Shown here in pieces: positions 1 to 11,010 of a DNA stretch of 64,000 nt. The stretch spans positions 81,366,001-81,430,000 of the forward strand of contig NC_083703.1 in assembly GCF_033118175.1 (NCBI RefSeq), in the 5' to 3' direction. The stretch's first letter is position 1. Each line of letters begins with the position of its first letter. Origin of the DNA: Dama dama (Eukaryota; Chordata; Mammalia; Artiodactyla; Cervidae). A program made the position numbers and the translations under genes. The notes beneath the pieces were generated by a model. The model was not told the DNA's origin and searched no databases. It worked only from the letters and a program-made list of their open reading frames with translations.

Positions 1-945
1 GCTCTTGGTCTTGTTCTTGCTGACTGTATAGAACTTCTCCATCTTTGGCCACAAAGAATGTAATCTGTCTGATCTTGGTATTGACCATCTGGTGATGTCC
101 ATGTGTAGAGCTGTCTCTTGCTGGAAGAAGGTGTTTGCTGTGACCAGTGTGTTCCCTTGGAAGAACTCTATTAGCCTTTGCCCTGCTTTGCTTTGAACCC
201 CCAAGGCCTATCTTGCCTGTTACCCCAGGCATCTCTTGACTTTCTACTTTTGCATTCCAGTCCCCTATGATGAAAAGGACATCTTTTTTGGGTGTTAGTT
301 CTAGAAGGTCTTGTAGGTCTTCACAGAATCATTCTACTTCAGCTTCTTTGACCTTAGTGATTGGGGCATAGACTTGGGTTACTGTGATATTGAATGGTTT
401 GCCTTGGAAAGGAACTGATTATCATTCTTTCATTTTTGAGATTGACCCAAGTTCTGCATTTTGGACTCTTTTGTTGACTATGGGGGCTACTCCATTTCTT
501 CTAAGGGATTCCTGCCCACAGTAGTAGATATAATGGTCATCTGTGTTAAATTCACCCATTCCAGTCCATTTTAGTTCACTGATTCCTAAAATGTGGATGT
601 TCACTCTTGCCATCTCGTTTGACCACTTCCAATTTGTCTTGATTCATGGACCTAACATTCCAGGTTCTCATGCAATATGGTTCTTTACAGCAGCGGCCTT
701 TACTTTCCCACCAGACACACCCACAGCAGGGTGTCATTTGGGCTTTGGCTCCGTCTCTTCTTTCTTTCTGGAGCTGTTTCTCCACTCTTCTCCAGTAGCA
801 TAATGGAAACCTACTTACCTGGGCGGCTCATCTTTCAGTGTCCTATCTTTTTGCTTTTTCATGCTGTTCATGGGGTTCTCAACGCAAGAATACTGAAGTG
901 GTTTGCCGTTCCCTTCTCCGGTGGACCACATTCTGTCAGGCCCTG
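1..945 (-). mobile_element. BovB (RTE) LINE, 5' ORF/endonuclease part, broken
   Basis: On the minus strand the frame ending at 422 reads MARVNIHILGISELKWTGMG and continues through a DDHYIYYCG block, typical of the AP-endonuclease domain of BovB. The upstream part (ending ...KLEVVKR near 620) lies in a different frame, so the ORF is frameshifted at about 613-625. The element runs off the left window edge. The 5' limit near 945 is approximate. This is a dead copy. Confidence 0.88.
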
Positions 946-1255
946 TCTAGCAGACGCAGGCCTTCGGCTGCTCCACATAGCTGCAGGACATACCCAGCGC
1001 CCTGGCTGTCTGCTGCTGGTCCTTTTGAGCGTGTGAACCTTCACCAGGCGCTGGGTATCAGTCAGTGAGCCACCGGGGGCCTGGGCAGGGGTCCTGCTGG
1101 CCTTGTTGGCGGATGCCGATGGGTGTTGAAGGATGCCCAGGAGCGGATAGCTCCCTGGGCTCTCTGTGGCCACCGGCCGCCGTGAGGCCAATCCACTGCC
1201 CCAGAGCCTAGAGACCCAACGGGCTCCCTGGCCTGACTGTGGCCGCTGGTCATAC
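946..1255. other. GC-richer stretch, unassigned
   Basis: Moderately GC-rich DNA next to the BovB 5' side. It could be 5' BovB sequence or unique DNA. Open frames on the minus strand here are short and show no recognisable domain. Confidence 0.3.
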
Positions 1256-2357
1256 TGTTAGGATAAGGTATTTTAGAGGGGTTATACTTTGTTGACAGAA
1301 CTCAAGGAGGATATGAGACAAAGAATTGCAATTTAAATTTGGAAATAATATTTTTGGGCCAAGCCTAAACAAAGGTTTGGGAAAGGAACGATCGCAGGGA
1401 ATTATGAAGCAGACAGAGATTGGATTAGAGCTCTTGAGTTTAAAGGCCGAAATCAAATATAAAGTTTTGAAAATTATTCAGATAAAGGTAAACTTTTTGA
1501 CTTGAAATATCTAAATTGTATTCTCTTTCCAATTTGTAAGTACTCAACTCCATAATGATAACTGAATCTGATAGGATGCAAATATTCATTTTAACTTTCA
1601 TAAAGTTGCTTTTGTAAACACAAGAAATAATGACATAATCGAATCACTTCTTTTGCTTTTTCTTAGCATCTGTTTAGAATTATATAAGTAAAGAATTTTG
1701 TCAAGAGGAACACTTTTAATCCAATTAATTTTCTAGTTCTGTGGGACATTTTTTTCCTCCAAGAGAAAATGCATATATCCACTCAGTGTGGATCTGCTGT
1801 GACAAATTTGCATTTATCCTTTGTTCACAGCTCACAGTAGGAAAATGTAATCAGGTATTAACCACACTTGTACTTCCAATAAAGTATAATTTTAATGTCT
1901 TGCAATTTGAAGACTTAAAAAAGAAATCACACCAAACAAATGATTCCTTTCAGAAGCCAGTAATAGAACGTGCCATGAAGGTCAAAATCATCTAGGAAGG
2001 AGAGGGCTAATTCATGTATGTAAATGAAAAGTGGGCTGTGGGTTAATACTTAGGCTTAGTGAAATATTGACTTTTGGCTCCTGGGTTTTTATAGATTATT
2101 AAATAAATCAGCCTAGAGAATGATTTACTTTATCCACACCATGCTTAGGAAGCAGCGCAGAAGCCAAGCCTAACTTTCCAGTATCAATCAAGGCTATAGT
2201 TTTTGGTTTGACCATCTTGAAGTGCTTGAAAAACAATATTCTTAAATTCTCGAGATTGTGGCTGTGCTGTAGTGAGCAACCAGAATTTGGCCCATATCAC
2301 ACTGAAGGCATGTGTCTCTCTTCTAAGACGCTTACAGCATATTAGCTATTTACTGCT
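1256..2357. other. AT-rich unique DNA, nothing recognised
   Basis: No repeat family, RNA gene or coding signal was recognised. The longest frame (1741-1995) has low-complexity AT-driven composition and no start context or domain. Confidence 0.4.
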
Positions 2358-2358
2358 T

Positions 2359-2565
2359 GGCTTCCCTGGTGGCTCAGAGTAATGTAGTGCGGGAGACCTG
2401 GGTTTGATCCTGGAGTTGGGAAGATCCCCTGGAGAAGGAAATGGCAACCCACTCCAGTATTCTTGCCTGGAGAATTCCATGGACAGAGGAGCCTGGCAGA
2501 CTATAGTCCATGGGGTTGCAAAGAGCTGGACACGACTGATGGACTAACACTTTCACTTTCAACAG
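2359..2565 (+). mobile_element. Bov-tA SINE
   Basis: The tRNA-like head starts GGCTTCCCTGGTGGCTCAG. The Bov-A body follows (CCACTCCAGTATTCTTGCC, then CATGGACAGAGGAGCCTGGC) and the copy ends with ACTAACACTTTCACTTTC. The head is diverged around the A box. Confidence 0.93.
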
Positions 2566-2609
2566 ATTACTTCAACATGGCTGAAAATACACATTTCTTA
2601 CCTCACTTG

Positions 2610-3035
2610 GTCTCTTGAATCAGGAATTCTAGAGCAGCTTAGCTGGTAGTTCTGGTTGGGAGTCTCTCTTGAGGTTTCACTCATGATGCAAGCTGGGATT
2701 GCATTGTCTGAAGGCTTGACCGGGGCTGGAAGATCCACTCCCAAGAAGGTTCATTTATGCAGTGCTCGTTGTTGGCAGGAGGACTCAGTTCCACAAGGCA
2801 AGGACCTTTCCACAAGCTGCTTAAGCATTCTTATGTTGTTACAGCCAACTTCCTCTAGATCCAGTGATCCAAGACAGCAGAATAGTAGCCATAATGTTTC
2901 TTAAGACCACACTTTGGAAGTCACACTCTGTCTTTTCTGCAGTATCATAGTTAGCCCTAGCCAGTAACAGAGGAGATGCTATTCTAGAGGGTGGGAATCA
3001 TTGAGGACCAGCTTGGAGGCTGGCTTCCACATGTT
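2610..3035 (-). mobile_element. MaLR/MLT1-like LTR
   Basis: The segment follows the antisense pattern of an old MaLR-type LTR: a CTCTTGAGGTTTCACTC block, CTGAAGGCTTGACCGGGGCT, GATCCAAGACAGCAG, and GGAGGCTGGCTTCCAC at the end. Strongly diverged. The subfamily is not assigned. Confidence 0.6.
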
Positions 3036-3206
3036 TCATGTGAAGTGAATTGTATGGCATATTACAGTTTTGCGGATCCTTAAATTGGAAATAAATAGAA
3101 CCAAGAAGAAATATGGTATTTAGGTATCTAAGAGCAAACTTGTTACTATCAGATAGCTTTTGATCATCCTTGAAATGCAGCACCCCTCAACCCAGTAGAG
3201 ACCATT

Positions 3207-3629
3207 GTTCATGTTCAGTTGCTCAGTCGTGTCTGACTCTTTGGACCCCATGGACTGCAGCACACCAGGCTTCCCTGTTCTTCACTGTCTCCCAGAGTCT
3301 TCTCACATTCACGTCCATTGAGTAGATGATGCCCATCCAACTGTCTCATCCTCTGTCGTCCCCCTTTCCTCCTGCCTTCAGTCTTTCCCAGCATCAGGGT
3401 CTTTTCCAATGAGTCACCTCTTTGTATCAGGTGGCCAAAGTATTGGAGCTCCAGCATCGGTCCTTCCAATATATATTCGGGATTGATTTCCTTTAGGATT
3501 GACTTGTTTGATCTCCTTGCTGTCCAAGGGACTCTCAAGAGTCTTCAGATGTGACAGTTGAACCACATAGAAGGCTGAGCACCAAAGAATTGATGGTTTC
3601 AAACTGTGGTGCTGGAGAAGACTCTTGAG
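3207..3629 (-). mobile_element. BovB LINE 3' end with 5' inversion (twin priming)
   Basis: Positions 3207-3545 are antisense BovB 3' end (GTTGCTCAGTCGTGTCTGAC ... GGGACTCTCAAGAGTCTTC). Positions 3546-3629 switch to sense BovB (GAAGGCTGAGCACCAAAGAA ... GGAGAAGACTCTTGAG). Flanking imperfect duplications AGTAGARACYATT at 3194-3206 and 3628-3640 enclose both parts as one insertion. This is the standard product of twin-primed reverse transcription. Confidence 0.85.
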
Positions 3630-3640
3630 TAGAAACTATT

Positions 3641-4070
3641 ACTAGTTATAAACAATTAATGTGCTGGCTCAGAAAATCAAGTATGTAATTCAGGCAAGGA
3701 GAATAAGACAGAAAACAATCACTCTAATTTTCTCTGGAATACATTGGCAACTATATACTTTTCTGCTTTCTCAATTGGCACATATCCAAGAAGTTCTTTG
3801 AACTTTGAGACAGATGGTAGATCATTGCTACTGTTTGTTGTTGCACTATCTCAAAATTTTCCTACATTTAACATTTGAAAATATATTTTCTGAAGCATCA
3901 AATATGAAATTTGTTGAATTATCTATAATTTGTGCAACCTGTACATGGAACCAATAGGTGTGGATATGATCAAAAGATGCAGTTATTCATGGGCCATGCA
4001 TCTTTTCATTTGCTACTGTAAAAAATCCTCTAGTACCTTAGATTAGATTAATTAAATCTAGGATCATAAG
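3641..4070. other. AT-rich unique DNA
   Basis: No recognisable repeat, RNA gene or coding signal. Confidence 0.35.
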
Positions 4071-4150
4071 TGTGTGTGCTCAGTTGCCTTTGACTCTTTG
4101 CAACCAGATGGGCTGTAGCCCGCCAGGCTGTTCTGTCCATGGAATTTTCA
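4071..4150 (-). mobile_element. Bov-tA/Bov-A fragment
   Basis: A truncated antisense Bov-A start (GTGTGCTCAGTTGCC ... CTGTCCATGGAATTTTC) without the tRNA head. Confidence 0.75.
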
Positions 4151-4266
4151 GAATCCTATGCCTCTGTTTCAAACTGAAAGATCTTTCAATCATTCAAACA
4201 TTTTCAGGTCTTTACTTTCTTGTATAAGTTGTTCATTCACAAACATTTATTGATGCCTGCTGCTGC

Positions 4267-4460
4267 TGGGCTTCCCAGGTGCCACTAGTGGTAAAGCACC
4301 CGCCTGCCAGGGCAGGAGATGTAAGAGACTTGGGTTCAGTCCCTGGGTCAGGAAGATCCCCTGCAGGAGGGCATGGCAGCCCGCTCCAGTATTCTTGCCT
4401 GGAGAATCCCAGGGACAGAGGAGCCTGGTGGGCTGCAGTCCAGGGGGTCAAGACTTAGCA
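4267..4460 (+). mobile_element. Bov-tA SINE (left arm of inverted pair)
   Basis: Head GCTTCCCAGGTGCCACTAG, B box GGGTTCAGTCCCTGGG, body CCGCTCCAGTATTCTTGCC, ending near AAGACTTAGCA. It shares one outer target duplication with the next, inverted copy. Confidence 0.92.
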
Positions 4461-4470
4461 CACATGCCGC

Positions 4471-4682
4471 CGCTGCTGTTTATTCGCTAAGTTGTGTCTG
4501 ACTCTCTGTGACCCCGTGGACTGTAGCCCACCAGGCTCCTTTGTCCACGGGATTTTCCAAGCAAGTATATAGGAGTGAGTTGCCATTTCCTTCTCCAGAG
4601 ATCCTCCCAACCCAGGAACGGAATCCACGTGTCCTGCATTGGCAGGTGGATTCTTTACCACTGAGCCACTGGGAAGCCCTCC
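4471..4682 (-). mobile_element. Bov-tA SINE (right arm of inverted pair)
   Basis: Antisense body starts TCGCTAAGTTGTGTCTGACT and ends with the head CCACTGGGAAGCCC. It lies about 10 bp from the sense copy. ATTGATGCCTG at 4249-4259 and 4683-4693 brackets the pair. Confidence 0.92.
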
Positions 4683-5472
4683 ATTGATGCCTGGGTGACT
4701 CCCACTGGTGTAGAAAATGGGGATGCAGAGGCTGACTGAGAGAGACAAGGTTCCCTTCTCTCACGGCCTTTGCATTTTAGTGGGGGACACATAAAATAAA
4801 TGCATGGACATGCCACATGGCAGATGATCAGTGCTCTGAGAAAAGACCAGCAGGGTCTCAGATGTGTCGTTTCAGGTCAGAAGTTAGGGAGCGCTGCCCT
4901 GTTGCAGGCAGATCTGGAGGAAGGATGACGTGGAGGCAGGCCGAGGCCTGGAGAAAGCGTGTTTAAGGCAGAGGGCTTGGAGGTGCCTTCTTGTGTTTGC
5001 AGAGCTGAAGACCTGCAGTGAGACTTGAACTCAGTGACCAACGGGAGAGCGAGGAGAAAAGGAAGCCAGAGGCAAGGTCACGGGACTGTGTGTGTTTTTT
5101 CACCATAAGTATTTTTGAATTTTAGTATGAATGGTATGAAAAGCCACCGGAGGATTCTGAGCAGACAAGCGACATCATCTGTCCTTGGTTTTAAAAGGAT
5201 CGCTGTGGACTCTGGGTGAAAGACGTGTAATAGAGGGTCAGGGAGGGATGAATTGGGCAGGTCAGTGGATGGAAGAATATACTCTTGCATTAGCCCAGGA
5301 GACAGACACCGGTGACAGTGTGTGGAGGTTGCTGTCGGGGAGAAATGCTTGCGGTCTGGATGCCTTTTGGAGAGAGCACTCACGTGTCTACTTGGTGTGT
5401 CAAGATCAGTAATAAAATCTGCTACACCGGAATGTACCTCGTGCACGGTGCTGTGAGGGAAAGCCAACTCAG

Positions 5473-5580
5473 GGACTTCCCTGGGGTCCCAGTGGTTAGG
5501 ACTCCACGTTTCCACTGCAGGGGGTGCGGCTCTGATCCCTGGTTGGGGAACTAGAATCCTCTGTGCCTAGCAGTGCAGTG
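5473..5580 (+). mobile_element. CHR-type tRNA SINE
   Basis: GGGACTTCCCTGGGGTCCCA, GTGGTTAGGACTCCA and TGATCCCTGGTTGGGGAAC match the cetartiodactyl CHR-type tRNA-Glu SINE. Confidence 0.85.
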
Positions 5581-6034
5581 AAGAAAAACCCAGACTGATG
5601 TGCGCGTTATTTGGCTGCTGCCCCAACCCCCTCCTAGTGCTCATCTAGTCTTTCCAAAATAGTTTCACCAACTAGTCATGTGTATTAGCTGGATTTTAAA
5701 CCAAATGTGCAAACTGGTTGACAAGCAGACCATCGTCTTGCTTGATAATTTTGAGTCCTTACTCTGTCTCCAAGACCACATTGATCATTTTGTATATCTT
5801 ACCTAATCTAAACCTGTCAATAGCAGATGGGAGTACACGGCTTTTCAAAATTGGAATAAATGAATATATATCAAACGTAATGCTTGACATATAGGTTTAA
5901 AAAAAGCAGAATGGTGTAAATACCCAGACATCTGTAACATTTCCTCTTGTTCTTTAAGCATAGAAATTACTATATAAGGAAGAATGTTGTATCTTATGTG
6001 TGATTTAAGGGGTAATTTAAGATTATTTTATTTT
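5581..6034. other. Unique DNA, nothing recognised
   Basis: AT-rich, with no repeat family or coding signal that I can name. Confidence 0.35.
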
Positions 6035-6470
6035 ATTCCAGATTACTACTATCCAAAACAAATATATTGTAAATGATTTATGTAATTTTACATTTTTAGT
6101 AGACAATAAAAAACAGTAAAAATAATCAGGTGAAATTAATTTTAATGATCTGTTTTATTATATTATTTATAAAGTTAATGCTAAATATTAACATTTAAAC
6201 TAAATATACTAAAATAGAAATAATTTTATTTCTTTCATTTTGTCTAACTCAATATATTCAGTGTAACTTAATTTCAACAGGCAATCAATACAAAAATTAT
6301 TGCAATAGTTTATATATATATTTTTTCATATTAAAGACTTTAGAATCACTTGTATTTTACATTGACAGCATCTCTCAGGTCGACCTGGACGCTGATCAAT
6401 GGCTCTGTAGCCCTCTGTGGCAACTGGGTACCATTTTGGAGCGTTTATCTGACGACTTTAGGCTCTAACC
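6035..6470 (-). mobile_element. Old mammalian interspersed repeat, family not assigned
   Basis: AATCAGGTGAAATTAATTTT, then a GGCAATCAATACAAAAATTA block, then TGTATTTTACATTGACAGCA and GGCAACTGGGTACCATTTTG follow the order of a widespread old mammalian repeat. The orientation is uncertain. Confidence 0.45.
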
Positions 6471-6487
6471 TCAGTCTAATAGGACAG

Positions 6488-6670
6488 AAGGCCTGAGGCA
6501 GTGGTTCTCTGGATTTATGTTACATTCATCTGGGAAGTATTTTACAATACCAACGGTTGGGCCTTACTCCTGATACATTAATTATAGTCTTTGGTGCTCA
6601 TGGAAGCCAGGCAGGAGAACTTTAATTTCTCCTTGTGGTTATATTTGGGCAGACAGTGCTGAGAAACCTT
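6488..6670 (+). mobile_element. hAT-type MITE (MER5-like), diverged
   Basis: GGCAGTGGTTCTCTGGAT at the left end and GTGCTGAGAAACC at the right end resemble the terminal parts of old non-autonomous hAT-Charlie elements. Confidence 0.45.
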
Positions 6671-7650
6671 GCAAAATTATGAGGTCATTTAAAAGAAAAG
6701 TCCCAAAGAGGGGCTCCACAAGGAATTTGCATGCATGGCTGGTTTTAAAGGAAACTTTTCCAAGAACCTCCATGTTCATTTGTTTTCTTTCCTACAACTG
6801 AGAAAATGCCTTGATTAAAGCATCACAAGATCTCCTTTCTTGTCTTTTTTAAAATTGCCTTCTTTCCACTTTACCAAAGAAAGTTCTATCTCAACTAGAA
6901 ACTTATTCTTATGTATTGTGCTGAAGACTACATTTCTGCATTTCTCAAAAAGCAAACAAACAGAAGAGATAAAGACAAAGTGAGAAATTGGGTATAAAGG
7001 AGACAGCCTTTGATCATTTCAGGGCAAACCACCCTCACCCTGTGTCCACCTATCCATCTCATTAAAGAGATACACTTGTAATAAATTTCCTGCTAGGATT
7101 TGCCAGGCATACATATTGTTTTGCTTGGTCCTGAGTTAGTAATACTCATAGTTACAAACCAATTGAGTGAAACATTGTAATGCCATGGGGCTTATGGTTA
7201 TAAGAAATGTAAACAAAATTTTAACATTTTAGTTTGCCTTATATGTCTTTGTTGCAGAGAAGTAGGTTGATGTGTTTATATTTTTAAGCATAAAAATATT
7301 TTAGAATAAAATTCTCTAGTGGATATAGAATAGCAAAGCAATTTAAAGGGAAAAAATAAGCCATTTAAAAGTTCTGACTGCTGAGGAACATTCTTGTTCT
7401 TGTGTATTTGAAATGGCTGACTGCAGATGTCAAGTTGAAATGATATTTATATTTTTTCAAATAAATATAAAAGAGTGATCTAACTTTTTAAGAGTCAATA
7501 CTTTCAATCTTACAGAAAGTATGGCCTTTTCAATTTAAGATGAAAAGATGTAGGTGTCAACTTAATATGTCAAGGTAGAGATTTTCAAAAATGTGTAGAA
7601 GGTTGGGAACGGAAAGCATTTGAAGACCATAATTTAGTGTACTTGCCAAC
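6671..7650. other. AT-rich unique DNA
   Basis: About 1 kb with no recognisable repeat family or open coding frame. Confidence 0.4.
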
Positions 7651-7654
7651 CAGG

Positions 7655-7835
7655 GTTTGGACCAAAAGTCTATCACTTCCTACATAAATGACCTTTACCA
7701 GAGCTGTTTACCCTCCTTACACCTCACTTTCATTATCTATAAAAAGGGGTAATACTGCTAACACCTATCTTCATTCCCCTGATGTGGGGGTGAACTGTGA
7801 CACCGGAAGTTGACATGTCGTAAGTACTGAAAGTT
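7655..7835 (+). mobile_element. MIR SINE
   Basis: CACCTCACTTTCATTATCTATAAAAAGGGGTAATA corresponds to the MIR core and 3' part (CTCAGTTTCCTCATCTGTAAAATGGGGATAAT type). Diverged. Confidence 0.65.
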
Positions 7836-8135
7836 GATATCTTTCAGTGTCTTTCTAATAGCTGTCAGAATGAGTGGAAGAAATGGTGCCAATTAGAATG
7901 ATAAAACCCACGAGAAGCTCATGCGTGCTTCCCAAGAGCTAGTTCCAAATGTTGTCAGCTCTCTCCACCTCTAGCTGTTGGCATGCTGAGGTATAACAAG
8001 TGTCCAATAAAATAAGTTGGGTTGACAAAGCTTAGAGGTAGCTGGTCTTTAATATTAACTAGAGAGCAGTCTACCCTAGACATCTGTGGTCTCTTCTTCG
8101 CATTCAGCCTCACTGATAGAGTTTGCTCTGGGTCT

Positions 8136-8341
8136 GCAAACGTGCTCAGTCGTGTCTGACTCTCTGCAACCCCATGGACTGTGGCCCACCAGGCTCCTCT
8201 GTCCTTGGGATTTCCCAGGCAAGAACACTGGAGAGGGTCGCCATTTCCTCCTCCAGGGGATCGTCCCAATCCAGGGATCAAACCTGTGTCTCCTGTGTTG
8301 GCAGGCAGATTCTTTACCACAGGGCCAGCAGGGAAGCCCAC
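8136..8341 (-). mobile_element. Bov-tA SINE
   Basis: CGTGCTCAGTCGTGTCTGAC to GGGCCAGCAGGGAAGCCC. A full-length antisense copy with low divergence. Confidence 0.93.
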
Positions 8342-8760
8342 TGCGGTTTGTAACTCCAGGTCGTTCTGACCAGAAGACAGGCACAGACAGCAGGAGAGCC
8401 GTCAGTTTCCCGTCGACGCAGAAGGCGTCCCTACTCCCAGGAAGCGAGGGCGCTGGCACTCCAGGTGCCTGCTTCTGGCTGAGAGCTGGGGGCTCTTTTG
8501 TTGACTGACTTTTCTCTTGACGAGGGCCCCCTCTCACTTCTTGCTGTGACTGGTCGTTTTCGTGACTGTGTTTGGGACGCTGAGCCCAGGAGAGCAGGGG
8601 AGGCTGAAATGCCTCCCTTTCTTTATCCGTTGATGTGAAGCATTTCATCAGTTTGATCAGATCAGAGGCTGGGCAGATCTGGGGAAAGTTTCTGACTTTA
8701 ATCATCTAACAACATCTTAGATGTCAAAGACCTGGAATCAGAGTACCTTTGCTGTTTCAC
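8342..8760. other. Unique DNA
   Basis: Non-repetitive as far as I can see. The minus-strand frame ending at 8076 crosses into the SINE and is not a credible gene. Confidence 0.35.
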
Positions 8761-8761
8761 A

Positions 8762-9745
8762 AAAATATGATAAAATACAAATAACATAAATTTTACTGTC
8801 TTAACCACTTTATGCATGTGGTTTGGTAGCATTAAGGACATCCACACTGCTGCTCAACTGTCTCTGTAACTCTTTTTATCTCGCAAAACTGAAACTCTAC
8901 CCATTAACCAGTAACTCCCCAGTTCCCCACGCCACCCCCAGCCTCCAATAATCATTCTACTCTCTGTCTCTAAGAATTTGACTATTCTAGATATCTCATG
9001 TGTACAGAATCATACTGTATTTGTCTCTTTTTTGGTGACTGGCTTATTTCACTTAGCATAATGTCCTCAAAGCTTATCTATGTTGTAGCATGTGTTAGAA
9101 TTTCCTTCCTTTTTAAGGCTGAATAATATTCCATTGTAGGGCTTCCCTGGTGGTCAGACAGTAAAGAATCTGCCTATAATTCAGGAGAGCCGGGTTCGAT
9201 CCTGGGTTGGGAAGATCCCTTGGAGAAGGGAATGGCTACCCACTCCAGCATTCTTGCCTGGAGAATTCCAGAGAGGAGCCTGGCAGGCATAGCCTACAGT
9301 CATGGGGTCACAAAGAGTCGGACGTGACTTAGCAACTAAGAGCAAACAAAACAAATATTCCATTGTACATGTTACACCCCATTTTGCTTATCTGTTCATC
9401 TGTTGGTGGACACTGTGCTTCTTCCACTTTCAGGCTACTGCAGACAATGCTTCTGTGAATATGGGAGCACAAACATCTCGTCAAGTTCCTGCTTTCCACT
9501 CTTTCGGATATATACCTAGAAGGGAAATCGTTGGACTATGTGGAAATTCTATTTTCAATTTTTGGAGGAACCACCATGGTGCTTTCCACTGTGGCTGCTC
9601 CATTTTACATTCCCATCAATGCACAAGTGTCTCAGCTTCCCCACATCCTTCCTAACATTTGCTGGTTTCTCGACAGTAGCCGTATCGATGGGTGTGAGGT
9701 GACGCCTTTGCTTTTGAGCACTGCACCCAGCTGCCTGGGAAGCAG
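8762..9745 (-). mobile_element. L1M LINE 3' region, split by a SINE
   Basis: Antisense L1 3' region: TCGCAAAACTGAAACTCTAC, GAATTTGACTATTCTAGATA, TTTCACTTAGCATAATGTCC, GGCTGAATAATATTCCATTG. It resumes after the SINE with CCATTTTACATTCCCATCAA and ends GGGTGTGAGGTGA. Confidence 0.85.
9139..9353 (+). mobile_element. Bov-tA SINE with perfect 14-bp TSD
   Basis: A full-length copy inserted in the L1M above. Direct repeats AATATTCCATTGTA at 9125-9138 and 9354-9367 define the insertion exactly. Confidence 0.96.
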
Positions 9746-9845
9746 AGTGCTGACATAGTGATCTTATTGTGAGTTGGGTTCAGTTAAACTCAGTTCACCT
9801 CAGGGGTCAAATGCTTTGAATCTGAGTTTAAGCCACTCCCTTGTA

Positions 9846-9945
9846 AGTACTGCCTGAAAAATCCCATGGACAGAGGACGCTTGTTGGCTGTAGTTCATGG
9901 TGGGGTTGCAAAGCCAGACATGACTGAGCGGCTAAGCGTGCATTG
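9846..9945 (+). mobile_element. Bov-A body fragment
   Basis: AAAATCCCATGGACAGAGGA to CATGACTGAGCGGCTAAGC is the 3' part of a Bov-A unit without the tRNA head. Confidence 0.75.
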
Positions 9946-10449
9946 AGCTGAGCACAGTCCAAGCACCACTTGAATTCTACACCCTGAATCTGGTAGGCCT
10001 CCAAAATACTAGCCATTCTGAAGTGAAAACATCCTTGCTCATCTCAGAAGAGCTTATACCTCTGGATTTTTTACTTCTCGAGTTCTTGGTGTCCACATCT
10101 CTTTGCAGACTTTAAGTAAAAGTATGGTTTTTTCCTTTGTGTGATCTGTGATTTCTTTTTGCTTGGCATAAAAGTCATTCCTTATCCTTCTTAGTTTTTT
10201 ATTTGGTTTTGTGCATTTGGAAGTAACAAATCTTTTAAAATTATTTTAAGGAAAAAATGTACTCGTGATAGGTTGTGAAAAATCAACAAACAGATATTTG
10301 TATTAAATAGAGTTGGGGGACTTGAGGGGGCCGTTCTCACATCCCTATGATGATAGCAGAACCCAGCAGGAAGAAGAAAATTTCCTCTTCTCTCCCCCCG
10401 ACCATTTTAAATTTAAATTAAAGAATTGGCAGGTGGGGGGGCTATACTG
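9946..10449. other. Unique AT-rich DNA
   Basis: Nothing recognised apart from a short G tract near 10431-10441. Confidence 0.35.
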
Positions 10450-10565
10450 GGCCTTCATTGTGGTGTGCAGGCTTCTCTAGTTGTGGTATGTAGAGTTAAT
10501 TGCCCTTGGGACATGGGATCTTAGGTCCCCAACCAGGGATCGAACTGTGGTCCCCTGCTTGGACA
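10450..10565 (-). mobile_element. CHR-type SINE fragment
   Basis: GGCTTCTCTAGTTGTGGTAT, ATGGGATCTTAGGTCCCCAA and CAGGGATCGAACTGTGGTCC match antisense CHR. Cut on the right by the next SINE. Confidence 0.75.
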
Positions 10566-10757
10566 GTCAAAGTGAAAGTCGCTCAGTCATGTCTGGTTCT
10601 TTGCGACCCCGTGAGCTATACAATCCATGGGATTCTCCAGCCCAGAATACTGGAGTGGGAAGCCCTTCCCTTTTCCAGGGGATCTTCTCAACCCAGGGAT
10701 CGAACCCGCATTGGAAGGCGGGTTCTTCACCACTGGACCACCAGGGAAGTCCCCCTG
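10566..10757 (-). mobile_element. Bov-tA/Bov-A2 SINE
   Basis: GTGAAAGTCGCTCAGTCATG through GGATCGAACCCGCATTGG to CCACCAGGGAAGTCCC. Inserted in or beside the CHR fragment. Confidence 0.88.
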
Positions 10758-10789
10758 TTCTTCCTTGACAAGGGCTCAGCCAGTGAAAA

Positions 10790-11010
10790 CTGTGGGCTCC
10801 GTTTACAGCCCTCCACTTCCTCTCCCTCCCTTAGAAGCATCCTCCTTCCTTGCCCTCCAGGGACTTGCACGTGGCTCGCAGTGGTTGGAGACCGTGAACT
10901 GCAGTTCTCTTTAGATCCTGAACAAACCCATCTTTCCTGGAGGAATATCTGGCGCTGTGTTTGCTTCAGGTCAACAAAGAACACCCAGCTGTCTCAGACT
11001 TGCAGGGAAA
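10790..11010 (+). mobile_element. Possible LTR R/U5 remnant
   Basis: GAGACCGTGAACTGCAGTTC, TTAGATCCTGAACAAACCCA and AATATCTGGCGCTGTGTTTG resemble the polyadenylation part of a retroviral-type LTR, with AACAAA in place of AATAAA. Weak assignment, and no TG...CA borders were identified. Confidence 0.35.

Larger units (their letters stand above)
4228..5440 (-). mobile_element. L2 LINE 3' portion (host of two SINEs)
   Basis: Antisense L2 3' end: ATTCACAAACATTTATTGATGCCTG, resumed after the SINE pair, then the GGGGACACATAAAATAAATG region, and later TTTTAAAAGGATCGCTGTGG and the ATTAGCCCAGGAGACAG block. Old and diverged. Interrupted at 4260-4682. Confidence 0.7.

Noticed and set aside
2359..2565. 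tRNA-like sequences (A/B boxes) here and in many other places
   Set aside because: They are the heads of Bov-tA and CHR SINEs. None folds into a complete tRNA with a matching acceptor stem and anticodon by eye.
8076..8705. Minus-strand frame of 209 codons
   Set aside because: Half lies in a Bov-tA SINE and the rest has no recognised domain. The same peptide pattern (NGNPLQYSCLENPMD) recurs from SINEs across the window.
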